From CALEAR01 sp035301485 (GTDB lineage: Bacteria > Pseudomonadota > Gammaproteobacteria > Pseudomonadales > Alcanivoracaceae), in contig DATGUF010000040.1 in NCBI GenBank assembly GCA_035301485.1, positions 1 through 42,429 on the forward strand: a DNA stretch of 42,429 nucleotides, read 5' to 3'. The notes below the pieces were generated by a model. That model searched no databases. It had not been told where the DNA came from and saw only the letters and a list, made by a program, of their open reading frames with translations. The translations under genes were made by a program, and so were the position numbers. Positions 34,803 through 42,429 of this stretch are shown one piece after another (position 1 is the first letter of the stretch; every line of letters starts with the position of its first letter).

Positions 34803-35475
34803 CTTACAGCTGGCGTGGGTATTGCACCGCAGAGCATACCAAGATACCGGCCTCATTCTTGAGTTGCTAACGAGCCAGTATGGCCGGGTGGGCGTGGTGG
34901 CACGAGGCGGCAGAAAGAACCCACTCCTGCAGCCCTTTCAACCTTTATTAGTACAATTGCATGGCCGTGGCGATTTATTAAGCCTGCGGCATTACGAAGC
35001 CGCTGCTGGCGCCGTGGCCTTAACTGGCACAGCTTTATACTGCGGCATTTACTTGAACGAGTTGTTGCTGCGTTTATTGCACCGTCACGATAAGCAGCCA
35101 GCTTTGTTAACGCCTTATGCGAATGCGCTTGAAGCCTTAGCCGAGAAAGAACAGCCGCCTGATGTGATATTGCGTGAGTTCGAATTGCTGTTATTAGCCC
35201 AGTTAGGGTATGCCGTAGATTGCAGCCACGATGCACAAGGGCAGGCGCTGCAAACAGCACAGCGTTATGCTTGGTATGCAGAAATAGGGTGGCAACCCGC
35301 ACAACAGGGTTGGCTAGGGGAAGATATTCTAGCCCTTGGGCAACGGCAATGGAGCGCCTCCACACGGCGTGCCGCCCGTGATATGTTGAGAGCCATTTTG
35401 GCCTCTCATATCGGCGACAAACCCTTACAAAGTAGGCAATTATTCTTAGCACAATCCAGTGGTAAAAAAGTATAG
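34783..35475 (+). CDS. recO: DNA repair protein RecO
   Basis: RecF-pathway mediator that anneals single strands and loads RecA with RecR. The N-terminal OB fold shows WVLHRRAYQDTGLILELLTS and YGRVGVVARGGRKNPLLQPF, as in the family; the helical C-terminal domain follows. No zinc-finger Cys pattern is visible. The product has 230 residues. ATG 34783 lies 20 bases inside era with AGG close by, and era-recO-pdxJ order is conserved. The weak ribosome site suggests coupling to era translation. Confidence 0.93.
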   Translation: MWTANSNLQLAWVLHRRAYQDTGLILELLTSQYGRVGVVARGGRKNPLLQPFQPLLVQLHGRGDLLSLRHYEAAAGAVALTGTALYCGIYLNELLLRLLHRHDKQPALLTPYANALEALAEKEQPPDVILREFELLLLAQLGYAVDCSHDAQGQALQTAQRYAWYAEIGWQPAQQGWLGEDILALGQRQWSASTRRAARDMLRAILASHIGDKPLQSRQLFLAQSSGKKV

Positions 35476-35484
35476 GAAAGCATT

Positions 35485-36222
35485 ATGAAAAGAGTTTTAT
35501 TAGGCGTAAACATTGATCACGTGGCCACTTTGCGCCAAGCGCGTGCAGGTGTAGAACCAGAACCTATTCAGGCGGCTTTATTAGCAGAAGAGGCCGGCGC
35601 AGATGGTATTACCGTTCACTTACGTGCAGACAGACGCCACATTGTTGATCGCGATGTGGAATTGCTTATGGAAACCATTCAAACACGTATGAATTTAGAA
35701 ATGGCAGCCACTGAGGAAATGCTTACTATCGCTGAGCGCGTGCGCCCACAGCATATTTGTTTGGTGCCTGAAAAACCTGAAGAAATTACCACTGAAGGTG
35801 GCCTTGATGTGTTAGGTAATTTCGAGCAATTGAAGGCAGCTACCACCCGCCTAAAAGAGGGCGGCATGCAAGTGGCCTTCTTCATTGATGCTATTCCAGA
35901 GCAAATTGAAGCGGCAGTAGCCTGTGGTGCTGAAGCCATTGAGATTCATACAGGCCACTACGCCAAAGCGAAAAACCCCAAAGAGCAAGAAGAAGCTTTC
36001 CGTCAAGTACGCAACGGCCTAGATATCGGCTTAGAAAATGGTTTGATTGTGAACGCCGGCCACGGATTGAACTACCACAACGTACACGCCATCGCTGCTT
36101 TACCTGGCATTAATGAATTGAACATTGGCCATGCAATTGTGGCCCGTTCTGTGTTTACTGGCCTGCCAGAAGCAGTAGCACGCATGCGTAAACTCATTGA
36201 TGAAGCCGTGTTAATGTCGTGA
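35485..36222 (+). CDS. pdxJ: Pyridoxine 5'-phosphate synthase
   Basis: Final ring-closing step of DXP-dependent vitamin B6 synthesis. VLLGVNIDHVATLRQAR is the N-terminal signature, with ITVHLRADRRHIVDRDV, CLVPEKPEEITTEGGLDV and VNAGHGLNYHNV as the conserved TIM-barrel blocks. The 245 residues match. AGGAAA precedes the ATG by seven bases. acpS starts inside its stop codon (GTGA), a common gammaproteobacterial arrangement. Confidence 0.97.
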   Translation: MKRVLLGVNIDHVATLRQARAGVEPEPIQAALLAEEAGADGITVHLRADRRHIVDRDVELLMETIQTRMNLEMAATEEMLTIAERVRPQHICLVPEKPEEITTEGGLDVLGNFEQLKAATTRLKEGGMQVAFFIDAIPEQIEAAVACGAEAIEIHTGHYAKAKNPKEQEEAFRQVRNGLDIGLENGLIVNAGHGLNYHNVHAIAALPGINELNIGHAIVARSVFTGLPEAVARMRKLIDEAVLMS

Positions 36223-36617
36223 TTATTGGCGTTGGCACCGATATTGTTGAAGTAAAACGAATGGAAGCCGCCTTGGCCCGCCGCGGGGAAGCCTTGGCAC
36301 GTCGCTTGTTGCATCCTGAAGAATTTAGCCTATGGCAAGAAAAACAGGCCTCAGCAGCTTGGTTAGCCAAACGTTTTGCCGCTAAAGAGGCGCTTTTGAA
36401 AGCCCTTGGTACGGGCCTTGGGCGTGGTTTAAGTTGGCAGCACATGTGTGTGCTGCCCAATGCGTTTGGCAGGCCCGAAGTAACCTGGGATAGCGCCGTG
36501 CTGCAGCATTTGCCCTCAATGCATTTGGGGCAGTTGCGCACGCACCTTAGTATTTCTGATGAGCGCGATTACGTGCTCGCTTTTGCGGTGCTCGAACAGT
36601 TAGAGGTCAGCGGCTAA
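36219..36617 (+). CDS. acpS: Holo-[acyl-carrier-protein] synthase
   Basis: Moves 4'-phosphopantetheine from CoA to ACP. GVGTDIVEVKRM carries the metal-binding Asp and WLAKRFAAKEALLKALGTG the second signature with the conserved Glu. The 132-residue length is usual. GTG 36219 overlaps the pdxJ stop. The last 18 bases overlap the end of the convergent hybrid kinase gene, so transcript ends must cross. Confidence 0.96.
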   Translation: MIIGVGTDIVEVKRMEAALARRGEALARRLLHPEEFSLWQEKQASAAWLAKRFAAKEALLKALGTGLGRGLSWQHMCVLPNAFGRPEVTWDSAVLQHLPSMHLGQLRTHLSISDERDYVLAFAVLEQLEVSG

Positions 36618-39233
36618 GAAGTCGTCAATGGCCTCTAATAGTTGTGCCAAAAGCTGTTGCAACACTTCAGCGTTATGTTGTTTCTTCAAAGCGGTTTCCA
36701 GTGCCTCTGCGGCATTTTCCACCAAAGTGGCACCTGAATAGCGGCAGCCACCGTGCAATTTATGCACCTTTTCTAGTAACCCTTCCCACTCCTGCTCGGC
36801 CCCTAACTGTGCCAAAGGCTCGCGCTCTATTTGTAAATCTTGCCGTAACAGTGTTTGCAGCTCTGCAGCAAGTTCAGCGCTGCCACCGGCCCGCTGAATG
36901 GCCAAAGCGTTATCCCAAACGGATGCTGTAGTGGTGGTTAGCCATTTGTGTACCATATGTAATAAATCTTCTTGGCTAGCGGGTTTAGCCAAATAGTCAG
37001 TAAATCCACTTTGCAGCAAGAGTTGTTTTTCTTCATCAAGAGCATGAGCGGTGAGCGCAATAATCGGCAGAGGGTCGCCAGTTTCTTGTTGGCGCCATTG
37101 CTTCACTGTGTCACGGCCATCTAAATAAGGCATTTGAATATCCATAAACACCAAATCGTAGGATTCTTTGGCTAAAGCGTCGAGGGCCTCAATACCATTG
37201 GTGGCGGTGTGCACATGGATGTTGGCTTGGCTTAAGAAAGTAGTTATTAAGCGTAAATTGGTAGGGTGATCATCCACAGCCAAAATAGTAATGGGCTCGT
37301 TTATGGTGGGTTCGGCACGGCTAGATGTGACAGTGTTGGCCAAGAGGGGTTGTTGTTGCGTTAGTGTGAGCAAGTGCTGATAAAGCCCTTCTTGTGTAGC
37401 CGGTTTATTGAGAACTAAGTAAGGCACTGTAGGTAGTGCTGCCAACGCCGTTTCCACCCGTTCGGCAGAATTGCACAAAAACAGAGTAGGTAGCTGCTCT
37501 TGGTGCAGCCACTGCACCCATTGGTTAAATGTATTGTTACGATGAGGTTCAGGCGCCAAGCCCCAAACAACCGCATCAAAGGATGTTTTCGTGTTGCTTT
37601 GTTGGAAGGTTTCTAAGTTAGCAAAAGCATGAACATCTACGCTCCAGCTTTTTAATGTTTGGGCGAGCGATAAACGAGTACTTTTATGGGGTTCGATAAG
37701 CAGTACCGATAAGTGTGGTAGTGGCTCATAGATATTGTGGGCAGGCGCTTCTGGATCGAGGCGTAGCTTCACGGTAAACCAGAAAACAGCACCCTCATCG
37801 CTGTTGGAGGCGCCTATTTCACCCTGCATTTCCTCTACGATGCGTTTGCAAATGGCAAGGCCCAACCCGGTGCCGGCTGTTTGCTTGCGGCTGCCTTGGT
37901 CTAGTTGTGTGAAGGCATCAAATAACGCGTGTTGTTGGGTTAAATCAATACCAGGCCCCGTGTCGCTCACCGAAAAGCTAATCGTAACGTGGGATTGATG
38001 TTCTGCTTCAATCATCACGCGCACCACCACAGCGCCTTTGTGTGTGAATTTCACTGCATTACTAATAAGGTTTGTGAGCACCTGGCGAAGGCGGAAGCTG
38101 TCGCCGATGAGTGCCACCGGCACATCAGAATAAATCAGAGTGGCTTGTTCAATAAACTTCTCCCTCGCTAGCGGCGCCATAAGCGCTTGGGCTTCTTCAA
38201 CCAGTGTAACAAGGTTGAAACTACGGTGGGTCAGTTGTAATTTCCCTGCCTCTATGCGCGAAAAATCTAAGATATCGTTGATGATTGCAAGCAGTATTTC
38301 CGAAGAGGTAAGCACCGTTTTCACATATTCTTCTTGCCGCGTGTTGAGGCCAGAAGCTAGGAGTAATTCGGCAAAACCAATAATGCCGTTGAGCGGCGTA
38401 CGAATTTCGTGGCTCATATTAGCCAGGAAGTCGGATTTCACTTGGCTAGCGTGAATGGCCTGCTTACGCGCTAAATCCAGTTCAATGTTTTGAATTTCAA
38501 TGGTTTCAAGGGTTTCGCGCAAATCCATGCTGGCTTGGTCCACGCGCAGTTGCAGTTCATCCCGAGAGCCTTCCTGTGCCTTTACCATGGCGTTAATGGC
38601 ATCTTGAAGATGCCGTAGCTCCCCTCTTGCATCCGTTTCTAAACGCACGGATAAATCGCCCTCGCGCACCTGGTTTATCGCAGCAGTGAAATCATTGACA
38701 GGGTCAATAAAGCGCCGGCTGAGGAGTAAAGCGGGCAGCAGAGTAAATAAAGTAATAGCACCAAGGGTTAGAATGAGAATGAGCAACGTTTCAAGAATAT
38801 CGATGCGTTGTTGAGTGCGGGCAAATTCTATCTCAAGCATGGCATCGTTATGGGAGGTGGGCCGTTGCCACCGGTATGTTTTGTTGCTCACTAAACGGAC
38901 GAGGTTTGCCTCAATGTTTTCTGTACGGGGCTGCTCCATGGCGATCATTCTTGGGCCCGCATGTAAAAAGGTTTCGCCATGGCGCATCAAACGAGCGGCG
39001 CGCACATCTTTTTCGTTGAACATTTGTAGAAACACAGGGCGTACATGTGCTTCATTCAACAAGGGCAGTGCGGATAACTGTGCTTCGTAGCTAGTCATAA
39101 TCATGCGCTGCATGTCTAGGCCTGTTTTGTGTGCCTCGTGGATACGATTAAACATCACGAAGCTACCCAGCGCTAAAGAGGCCAAGACCACGGGAGTGGC
39201 AATGAATAAGGCAATGCGGTTGCGGAAATTCAC
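36600..39233 (-). CDS. gacS: Hybrid sensor histidine kinase GacS/BarA
   Basis: Tripartite kinase that normally feeds the GacA/UvrY-Rsm/Csr system. The 877-residue protein has an N-terminal membrane segment, a periplasmic sensor domain to about 145, a second membrane segment at about 148-170, HAMP at about 171-225, a HisKA domain with H275 in NMSHEIRTPLNG, an HATPase (GTGLGLAICK), a degenerate receiver at about 507-620, a true receiver with D698 (VFMDIQMPYLDG) and a C-terminal Hpt with H827 (HKLHGGCRYSG). In the first receiver the phosphorylation region reads AVVWG, with no Asp. The start is GTG 39233. A perfect palindrome abuts it. gacA is not in the window. Confidence 0.93.
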   Translation of the reverse strand: MNFRNRIALFIATPVVLASLALGSFVMFNRIHEAHKTGLDMQRMIMTSYEAQLSALPLLNEAHVRPVFLQMFNEKDVRAARLMRHGETFLHAGPRMIAMEQPRTENIEANLVRLVSNKTYRWQRPTSHNDAMLEIEFARTQQRIDILETLLILILTLGAITLFTLLPALLLSRRFIDPVNDFTAAINQVREGDLSVRLETDARGELRHLQDAINAMVKAQEGSRDELQLRVDQASMDLRETLETIEIQNIELDLARKQAIHASQVKSDFLANMSHEIRTPLNGIIGFAELLLASGLNTRQEEYVKTVLTSSEILLAIINDILDFSRIEAGKLQLTHRSFNLVTLVEEAQALMAPLAREKFIEQATLIYSDVPVALIGDSFRLRQVLTNLISNAVKFTHKGAVVVRVMIEAEHQSHVTISFSVSDTGPGIDLTQQHALFDAFTQLDQGSRKQTAGTGLGLAICKRIVEEMQGEIGASNSDEGAVFWFTVKLRLDPEAPAHNIYEPLPHLSVLLIEPHKSTRLSLAQTLKSWSVDVHAFANLETFQQSNTKTSFDAVVWGLAPEPHRNNTFNQWVQWLHQEQLPTLFLCNSAERVETALAALPTVPYLVLNKPATQEGLYQHLLTLTQQQPLLANTVTSSRAEPTINEPITILAVDDHPTNLRLITTFLSQANIHVHTATNGIEALDALAKESYDLVFMDIQMPYLDGRDTVKQWRQQETGDPLPIIALTAHALDEEKQLLLQSGFTDYLAKPASQEDLLHMVHKWLTTTTASVWDNALAIQRAGGSAELAAELQTLLRQDLQIEREPLAQLGAEQEWEGLLEKVHKLHGGCRYSGATLVENAAEALETALKKQHNAEVLQQLLAQLLEAIDDFLAADL

Positions 39234-39245
39234 AGGTAATTACCT
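39234..39245. promoter_or_regulatory. Perfect 12-bp palindrome at the gacS start
   Basis: AGGTAATTACCT directly abuts the GTG start of gacS and contains its likely AGG ribosome binding site. A dyad here could be an operator or could hide the ribosome site in RNA. Confidence 0.4.
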
Positions 39246-39347
39246 AAGGTTAAGCGGGTTTAGCTGCAGTTTAATGAGAAACACTGTCAGTATCTTCATT
39301 TACTGTTAATCTTATGCCCAAGTTTAAACCATTATGAAGAGGCTAAG

Positions 39348-40244
39348 ATGAGTTTTTCCACCATTGAAAGCGTAGTGGGTAATACGCCATTAGTGAAATT
39401 GCAACGCATGGGACAGTACCGCAATAATACAATTTTATTAAAGTTAGAGGGCAACAACCCCGCTGGCTCAGTGAAGGACAGGCCTGCTTTAAACATGATT
39501 ATGAAAGCAGAGCAGCGTGGCGATATTAAGCCTGGAGATACCCTGATTGAAGCCACTAGCGGTAATACAGGTATCGCATTAGCCATGGCTGCGGCCATGC
39601 GCGGTTACAAAATGATTCTTTTGATGCCAGCTAATTCCACGCAAGAACGCCAAGATTCCATGGCAGCTTATGGAGCAGAGCTTATTTTAGTGTCAGAAGA
39701 GGAAGGTGGCATGGAAGGCGCACGCGACATTGCTGCGCAAATGCAAGCAGATGGTAAAGGCTTTTTATTAGATCAGTTTTCTAACCCTGATAACCCCTTA
39801 GCACACTATGAAACCACTGGGCCTGAAATTTGGCGCGACACGCAAGGCGCCATTACCCATTTCGTTTCATCCATGGGTACCACTGGTACTATTATGGGCG
39901 TGTCTAAATATTTAAAAGAGCAGAACGAGCAAATACAAATTGTTGGCATGCAACCCCAAGATGGCTCTAATATTCCGGGTATACGTCGTTGGCCTCAGGC
40001 TTATTTGCCCAGTATTTATGATGCAAGCCGCGTGGATAAAGTGCTCGATGTAAGCCAAGCTGAAGCAGAAGAAACCATGCGCCGTTTAGCCCGCGAAGAA
40101 GGCATAAGCTGTGGCGTATCATCTGGCGGTGCTGTGGCAGGAGCTTTGCGCTTGTCGGAAGAACTTGAAAATGCAGTGATTGTGGCCATCGTGTGCGACC
40201 GCGGTGACCGTTACCTTTCCACCGGTGTTTTCCAGCCTAAATAA
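39348..40244 (+). CDS. cysM: Cysteine synthase B (O-acetylserine sulfhydrylase B)
   Basis: PLP enzyme that makes cysteine from O-acetylserine with sulfide or thiosulfate. The PLP lysine is K43 in GSVKDRPA, the substrate loop is EATSGNTGIALAMAAAMRGY and the phosphate loop MGTTGTIMGVSKYL. GIRRWPQAYLPSIYD and the short C-terminus favour CysM over CysK. The 298 residues match. AAGAGG precedes the ATG. It is divergent from gacS, and cysM-rlmD-relA order is conserved in Pseudomonas. Confidence 0.95.
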   Translation: MSFSTIESVVGNTPLVKLQRMGQYRNNTILLKLEGNNPAGSVKDRPALNMIMKAEQRGDIKPGDTLIEATSGNTGIALAMAAAMRGYKMILLMPANSTQERQDSMAAYGAELILVSEEEGGMEGARDIAAQMQADGKGFLLDQFSNPDNPLAHYETTGPEIWRDTQGAITHFVSSMGTTGTIMGVSKYLKEQNEQIQIVGMQPQDGSNIPGIRRWPQAYLPSIYDASRVDKVLDVSQAEAEETMRRLAREEGISCGVSSGGAVAGALRLSEELENAVIVAIVCDRGDRYLSTGVFQPK

Positions 40245-40261
40245 CAAGGTTATAACTACCT

Positions 40262-40316
40262 GAGTAAGCGGCTTGCACACTGCCTTAAGTTGGGGCAGTG
40301 TATGCCGCTCATTTTT
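40262..40316 (+). terminator. Rho-independent terminator after cysM
   Basis: An inner stem ACACTGCC / GGCAGTGT and an outer stem GCGGC / GCCGC stack into one long hairpin, followed by ATTTTT. It separates cysM from rlmD. Confidence 0.8.
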
Positions 40317-40333
40317 ACTAGAGTGATAAGTTT

Positions 40334-41671
40334 ATGGCACGTCGTCGTTCGCGCCGCCAGCGTTTACCGCAAGACGCTGTGCGCATTGATATTGAAAGCA
40401 TGAGCCATGAAGGCCGTGGTATTGCACGTAAAGAAGGCAAAACCATCTTCATCGATAATGCGCTTACGGGTGAAGAAGTAATGTTTCGCTACAGCTCCCA
40501 GCGTAAAAATTATGATGAAGGGTATGCCGAAGAAATTTTAGTGCCCAGTGCTGAGCGTGTGGAGCCTCCTTGTGCTTATGCGCAATTGTGCGGAGGCTGC
40601 AGTTTGCAGCACATGGATACGGAAGCGCAGTTGCGTTTTAAGCAAAGTGTGTTAGCTGAACAACTAGAACGGTTTGGAGGCGTGCAACCAGAAAGATGGT
40701 TAGAGCCGTTGCGTGGGCCAAGTTTGGGTTATCGCACTAAGGCACGCTTAGGTGCGCGTTATGTGGGGCCTAAAGAAACCACCTTGATCGGCTTTCGTGA
40801 AAAGCGCAGTAATTTTTTAGCCGATATGCAAAGTTGTGAAGTGTTGGTGCCAGAAGTGGGGCACCACTTAATGGCGTTGCGCGAACTACTTAATGGGCTA
40901 GAAGCTAAACACCGTATTCCGCAGATTGAAGTGGCTGCTGATGAGGATACCGTGGCCTTGATTTTCCGCCACATGGACCCACTTTCACCGGAGGATTTTA
41001 CTGCTTTGGTGGAGTTTTGCCGTGCGCGTGAATGGCACTGTTATTTACAGCCAAAAAGCGAAGATAGCGTACATAGAGTGTGGCCAGAAGAAGGCGCGGA
41101 GCGGTTGCACTTTACGCACCCTGCCTACGATTTAACCATGGCTTTTCATCCGAAAGATTTCACCCAAGTGAATATGGCGATCAACCAAGCAATGGTACCG
41201 CTAGCTATTGAGTTGCTTGGGGTGGAGAAGCACCATCGTGTGCTCGATTTATTCTGTGGGCTGGGTAATTTCACCTTACCGCTTGCCACGCAAAGCGCGC
41301 ATACCGTGGGCGTGGAAGTGAGTGAAGCCATGGTGCAGCGCGGCTATGAAAACGCGCGCGCTAATAATATCGACAACGTTGCTTTTCACGCTTGGGATTT
41401 GCAGCAAAGTGTGGAAGGGCAAGAATGGGCTGCGCAACCTTTTGATCGTGTGCTGCTAGATCCACCGCGCAGTGGTGCGTTAGAAATGGTGCCCATTTTG
41501 CCAAAGTTTGGCGCAGAAAAAATTGTTTATGTGTCTTGTAATCCGGCCACGTTGGCACGTGATGCAGGTGAACTTAAGGCACACGGTTATCATCTTGTTG
41601 CAGCGGGAGTGATGGATATGTTCCCACATACCTCTCATGTGGAATCCATCGCCTTGTTCGAGCGTCGCTAG
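40334..41671 (+). CDS. rlmD: 23S rRNA (uracil-1939-C5)-methyltransferase
   Basis: RlmD (RumA) methylates U1939 of 23S rRNA using SAM. A TRAM domain is at the N-terminus (basic ARRRSRRQR then MSHEGRGIARKEGKTIFID). The [4Fe-4S] ligands are C80, C86, C89 (CAYAQLCGGC) and C168 (MQSCEV). The SAM motif is VLDLFCGLGNFTLPL and the catalytic Cys is in YVSCNPATLARD. The 445 residues match the family. It lies 18 bases upstream of relA, so both are probably cotranscribed. Confidence 0.96.
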   Translation: MARRRSRRQRLPQDAVRIDIESMSHEGRGIARKEGKTIFIDNALTGEEVMFRYSSQRKNYDEGYAEEILVPSAERVEPPCAYAQLCGGCSLQHMDTEAQLRFKQSVLAEQLERFGGVQPERWLEPLRGPSLGYRTKARLGARYVGPKETTLIGFREKRSNFLADMQSCEVLVPEVGHHLMALRELLNGLEAKHRIPQIEVAADEDTVALIFRHMDPLSPEDFTALVEFCRAREWHCYLQPKSEDSVHRVWPEEGAERLHFTHPAYDLTMAFHPKDFTQVNMAINQAMVPLAIELLGVEKHHRVLDLFCGLGNFTLPLATQSAHTVGVEVSEAMVQRGYENARANNIDNVAFHAWDLQQSVEGQEWAAQPFDRVLLDPPRSGALEMVPILPKFGAEKIVYVSCNPATLARDAGELKAHGYHLVAAGVMDMFPHTSHVESIALFERR

Positions 41672-41689
41672 TTTTCAAAGGAGAGAAGT

Positions 41690-42429
41690 GTGGTTACGGT
41701 GCGTCGTCTTCAGCCATTATCGGGGCAATATAGCGATTTACCGGCCTGGATAAGCAGTGTTGCACAGCGTTGTGTAGGCACAGATGAAGCCATGATGGCA
41801 AAAGCCTGTGAGATAGCTGCTGAATGTGAACGTCTTGGTGAGGAAGAGGGCACGAGTTGGCCTTACGGTATTGGCTGTTTCCGCATTGGATTGGAAATGG
41901 TTGATGTACTTGCCGACCTCAAAGTAGACGGAGAAGCCTTGCCGGCAGCGCTCTTGTATCGTTCAGTACGTGAAGATCGGCTGAGCCTTGAGCGCGTGAA
42001 AAAGGAGTTTGGGCAAGCCACCGCCACTTTGGTGGAAGGTGTGCTACGGATGGCAGCCATCAGTTCCATCATTACTCCCAGTAGAAAACCTGTGCTCGGC
42101 CAGCAAGAAGGCCAGCTCGATAACGTGCGTAAAATGCTCGTTAGTTTGATTGATGATGTGCGTGTGGCATTGCTGAAGCTCGCAGAGCGAACAGTGATTT
42201 TACATGCGCTGACGGAAGCAGAGCCAGAGCGGCAGCAAAAGGTGGCCATTGAAATTTTCGATATCTACGCCCCTTTAGCGCACCGTTTAGGGATTGGGCA
42301 TTTGAAGTGGGAATTAGAAGACCTATCTTTCCGCTACTTGCAGCCCGGCCCTTACAAACGCATTGCCAAGTTACTGGATGAGCGCCGTATTGATCGTGAA
42401 AAAGATATTGAAAGTATCATCGAGAAGCT
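41690..42429 (+). CDS. relA: GTP pyrophosphokinase RelA (3' end beyond window)
   Basis: Ribosome-bound (p)ppGpp synthetase of the stringent response. Only the N-terminal 246 codons are inside the window, reading on past the edge with no stop. GTG 41690 (MVTVRRLQPLSG) has AAGGAG six bases upstream. GVLRMAAIS, QLDNVRKMLVSLIDDVRVAL, KLAERTVILHAL and IYAPLAHRLGIGHLKWELED, followed by SFRYLQPGPYKRIAKLLDER, match RelA closely. The HD-hydrolase position reads RSVREDRL rather than HDVIEDT, as expected for RelA and not SpoT. Confidence 0.95.
   Translation, partial: MVTVRRLQPLSGQYSDLPAWISSVAQRCVGTDEAMMAKACEIAAECERLGEEEGTSWPYGIGCFRIGLEMVDVLADLKVDGEALPAALLYRSVREDRLSLERVKKEFGQATATLVEGVLRMAAISSIITPSRKPVLGQQEGQLDNVRKMLVSLIDDVRVALLKLAERTVILHALTEAEPERQQKVAIEIFDIYAPLAHRLGIGHLKWELEDLSFRYLQPGPYKRIAKLLDERRIDREKDIESIIEK

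Noticed and set aside
1..42429. CRISPR arrays, insertion sequences, prophage, tRNA or rRNA genes
   Set aside because: No regular repeats, transposase, phage genes or cloverleaf-like or rRNA sequence were seen on reading both strands.

Overview
The window looks like the core chromosome of a gammaproteobacterium of the Pseudomonas/Alcanivorax type, with moderate GC by eye. Two blocks follow gene order known from Pseudomonas: rplS-xerD-hom ... recJ-prfB-lysS-tetR, and ygfZ/sdhE-nadB-rpoE(algU)-rseA(mucA)-mucD-lepA-lepB-rnc-era-recO-pdxJ-acpS-gacS, followed by cysM-rlmD-relA. I see no insertion sequence, prophage, CRISPR array, rRNA or tRNA. The genus is inferred from synteny and cannot be fixed from this window.

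Layout. Bases 1-3300: ribosomal protein L19 (5' end cut by the window), a small GlsB/YeaQ-type membrane protein, the XerD recombinase and homoserine dehydrogenase. Bases 3270-12910: an accessory block with a serine beta-lactamase-like esterase, a CoA-transferase, a large exported protein of unknown family, an ETF-beta-methyltransferase-like enzyme, a DegQ-like periplasmic protease, a GMC alcohol dehydrogenase and a condensation-superfamily protein whose HHxxxD motif is lost. Bases 12977-22300: translation and repair genes (uup, recJ, prfB with its programmed +1 frameshift, lysS, ung), a TetR regulator and an AI-2E transporter. Bases 22335-27490: an AlkA-like glycosylase, an acyltransferase, ygfZ, sdhE, a ygfX-like gene and nadB. 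Bases 27645-30514: an envelope-stress module of sigma-E, anti-sigma factor and MucD protease. Bases 30559-36617: a tightly overlapping lepA-lepB-rnc-era-recO-pdxJ-acpS operon. Bases 36600-42429: a GacS/BarA hybrid kinase on the minus strand, then cysM, rlmD and the 5' part of relA.

How the genes work together. The envelope-stress module, the second HtrA protease, signal peptidase I and the GacS kinase form an envelope and global-regulation theme. The esterase, CoA-transferase, GMC oxidoreductase, condensation-like protein and acyltransferase suggest lipid or alcohol metabolism, but no pathway can be drawn. Relative to the Pseudomonas order, dsbC, thrC, mucB (rseB) and mucC are missing from their usual positions. 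I found no convincing wholly new multi-gene system. The points most worth a second look are the sigma-E locus without rseB, the AlkA-like gene whose coding similarity runs past any ordinary start codon, the motif-less condensation protein and the unclassified exported protein.
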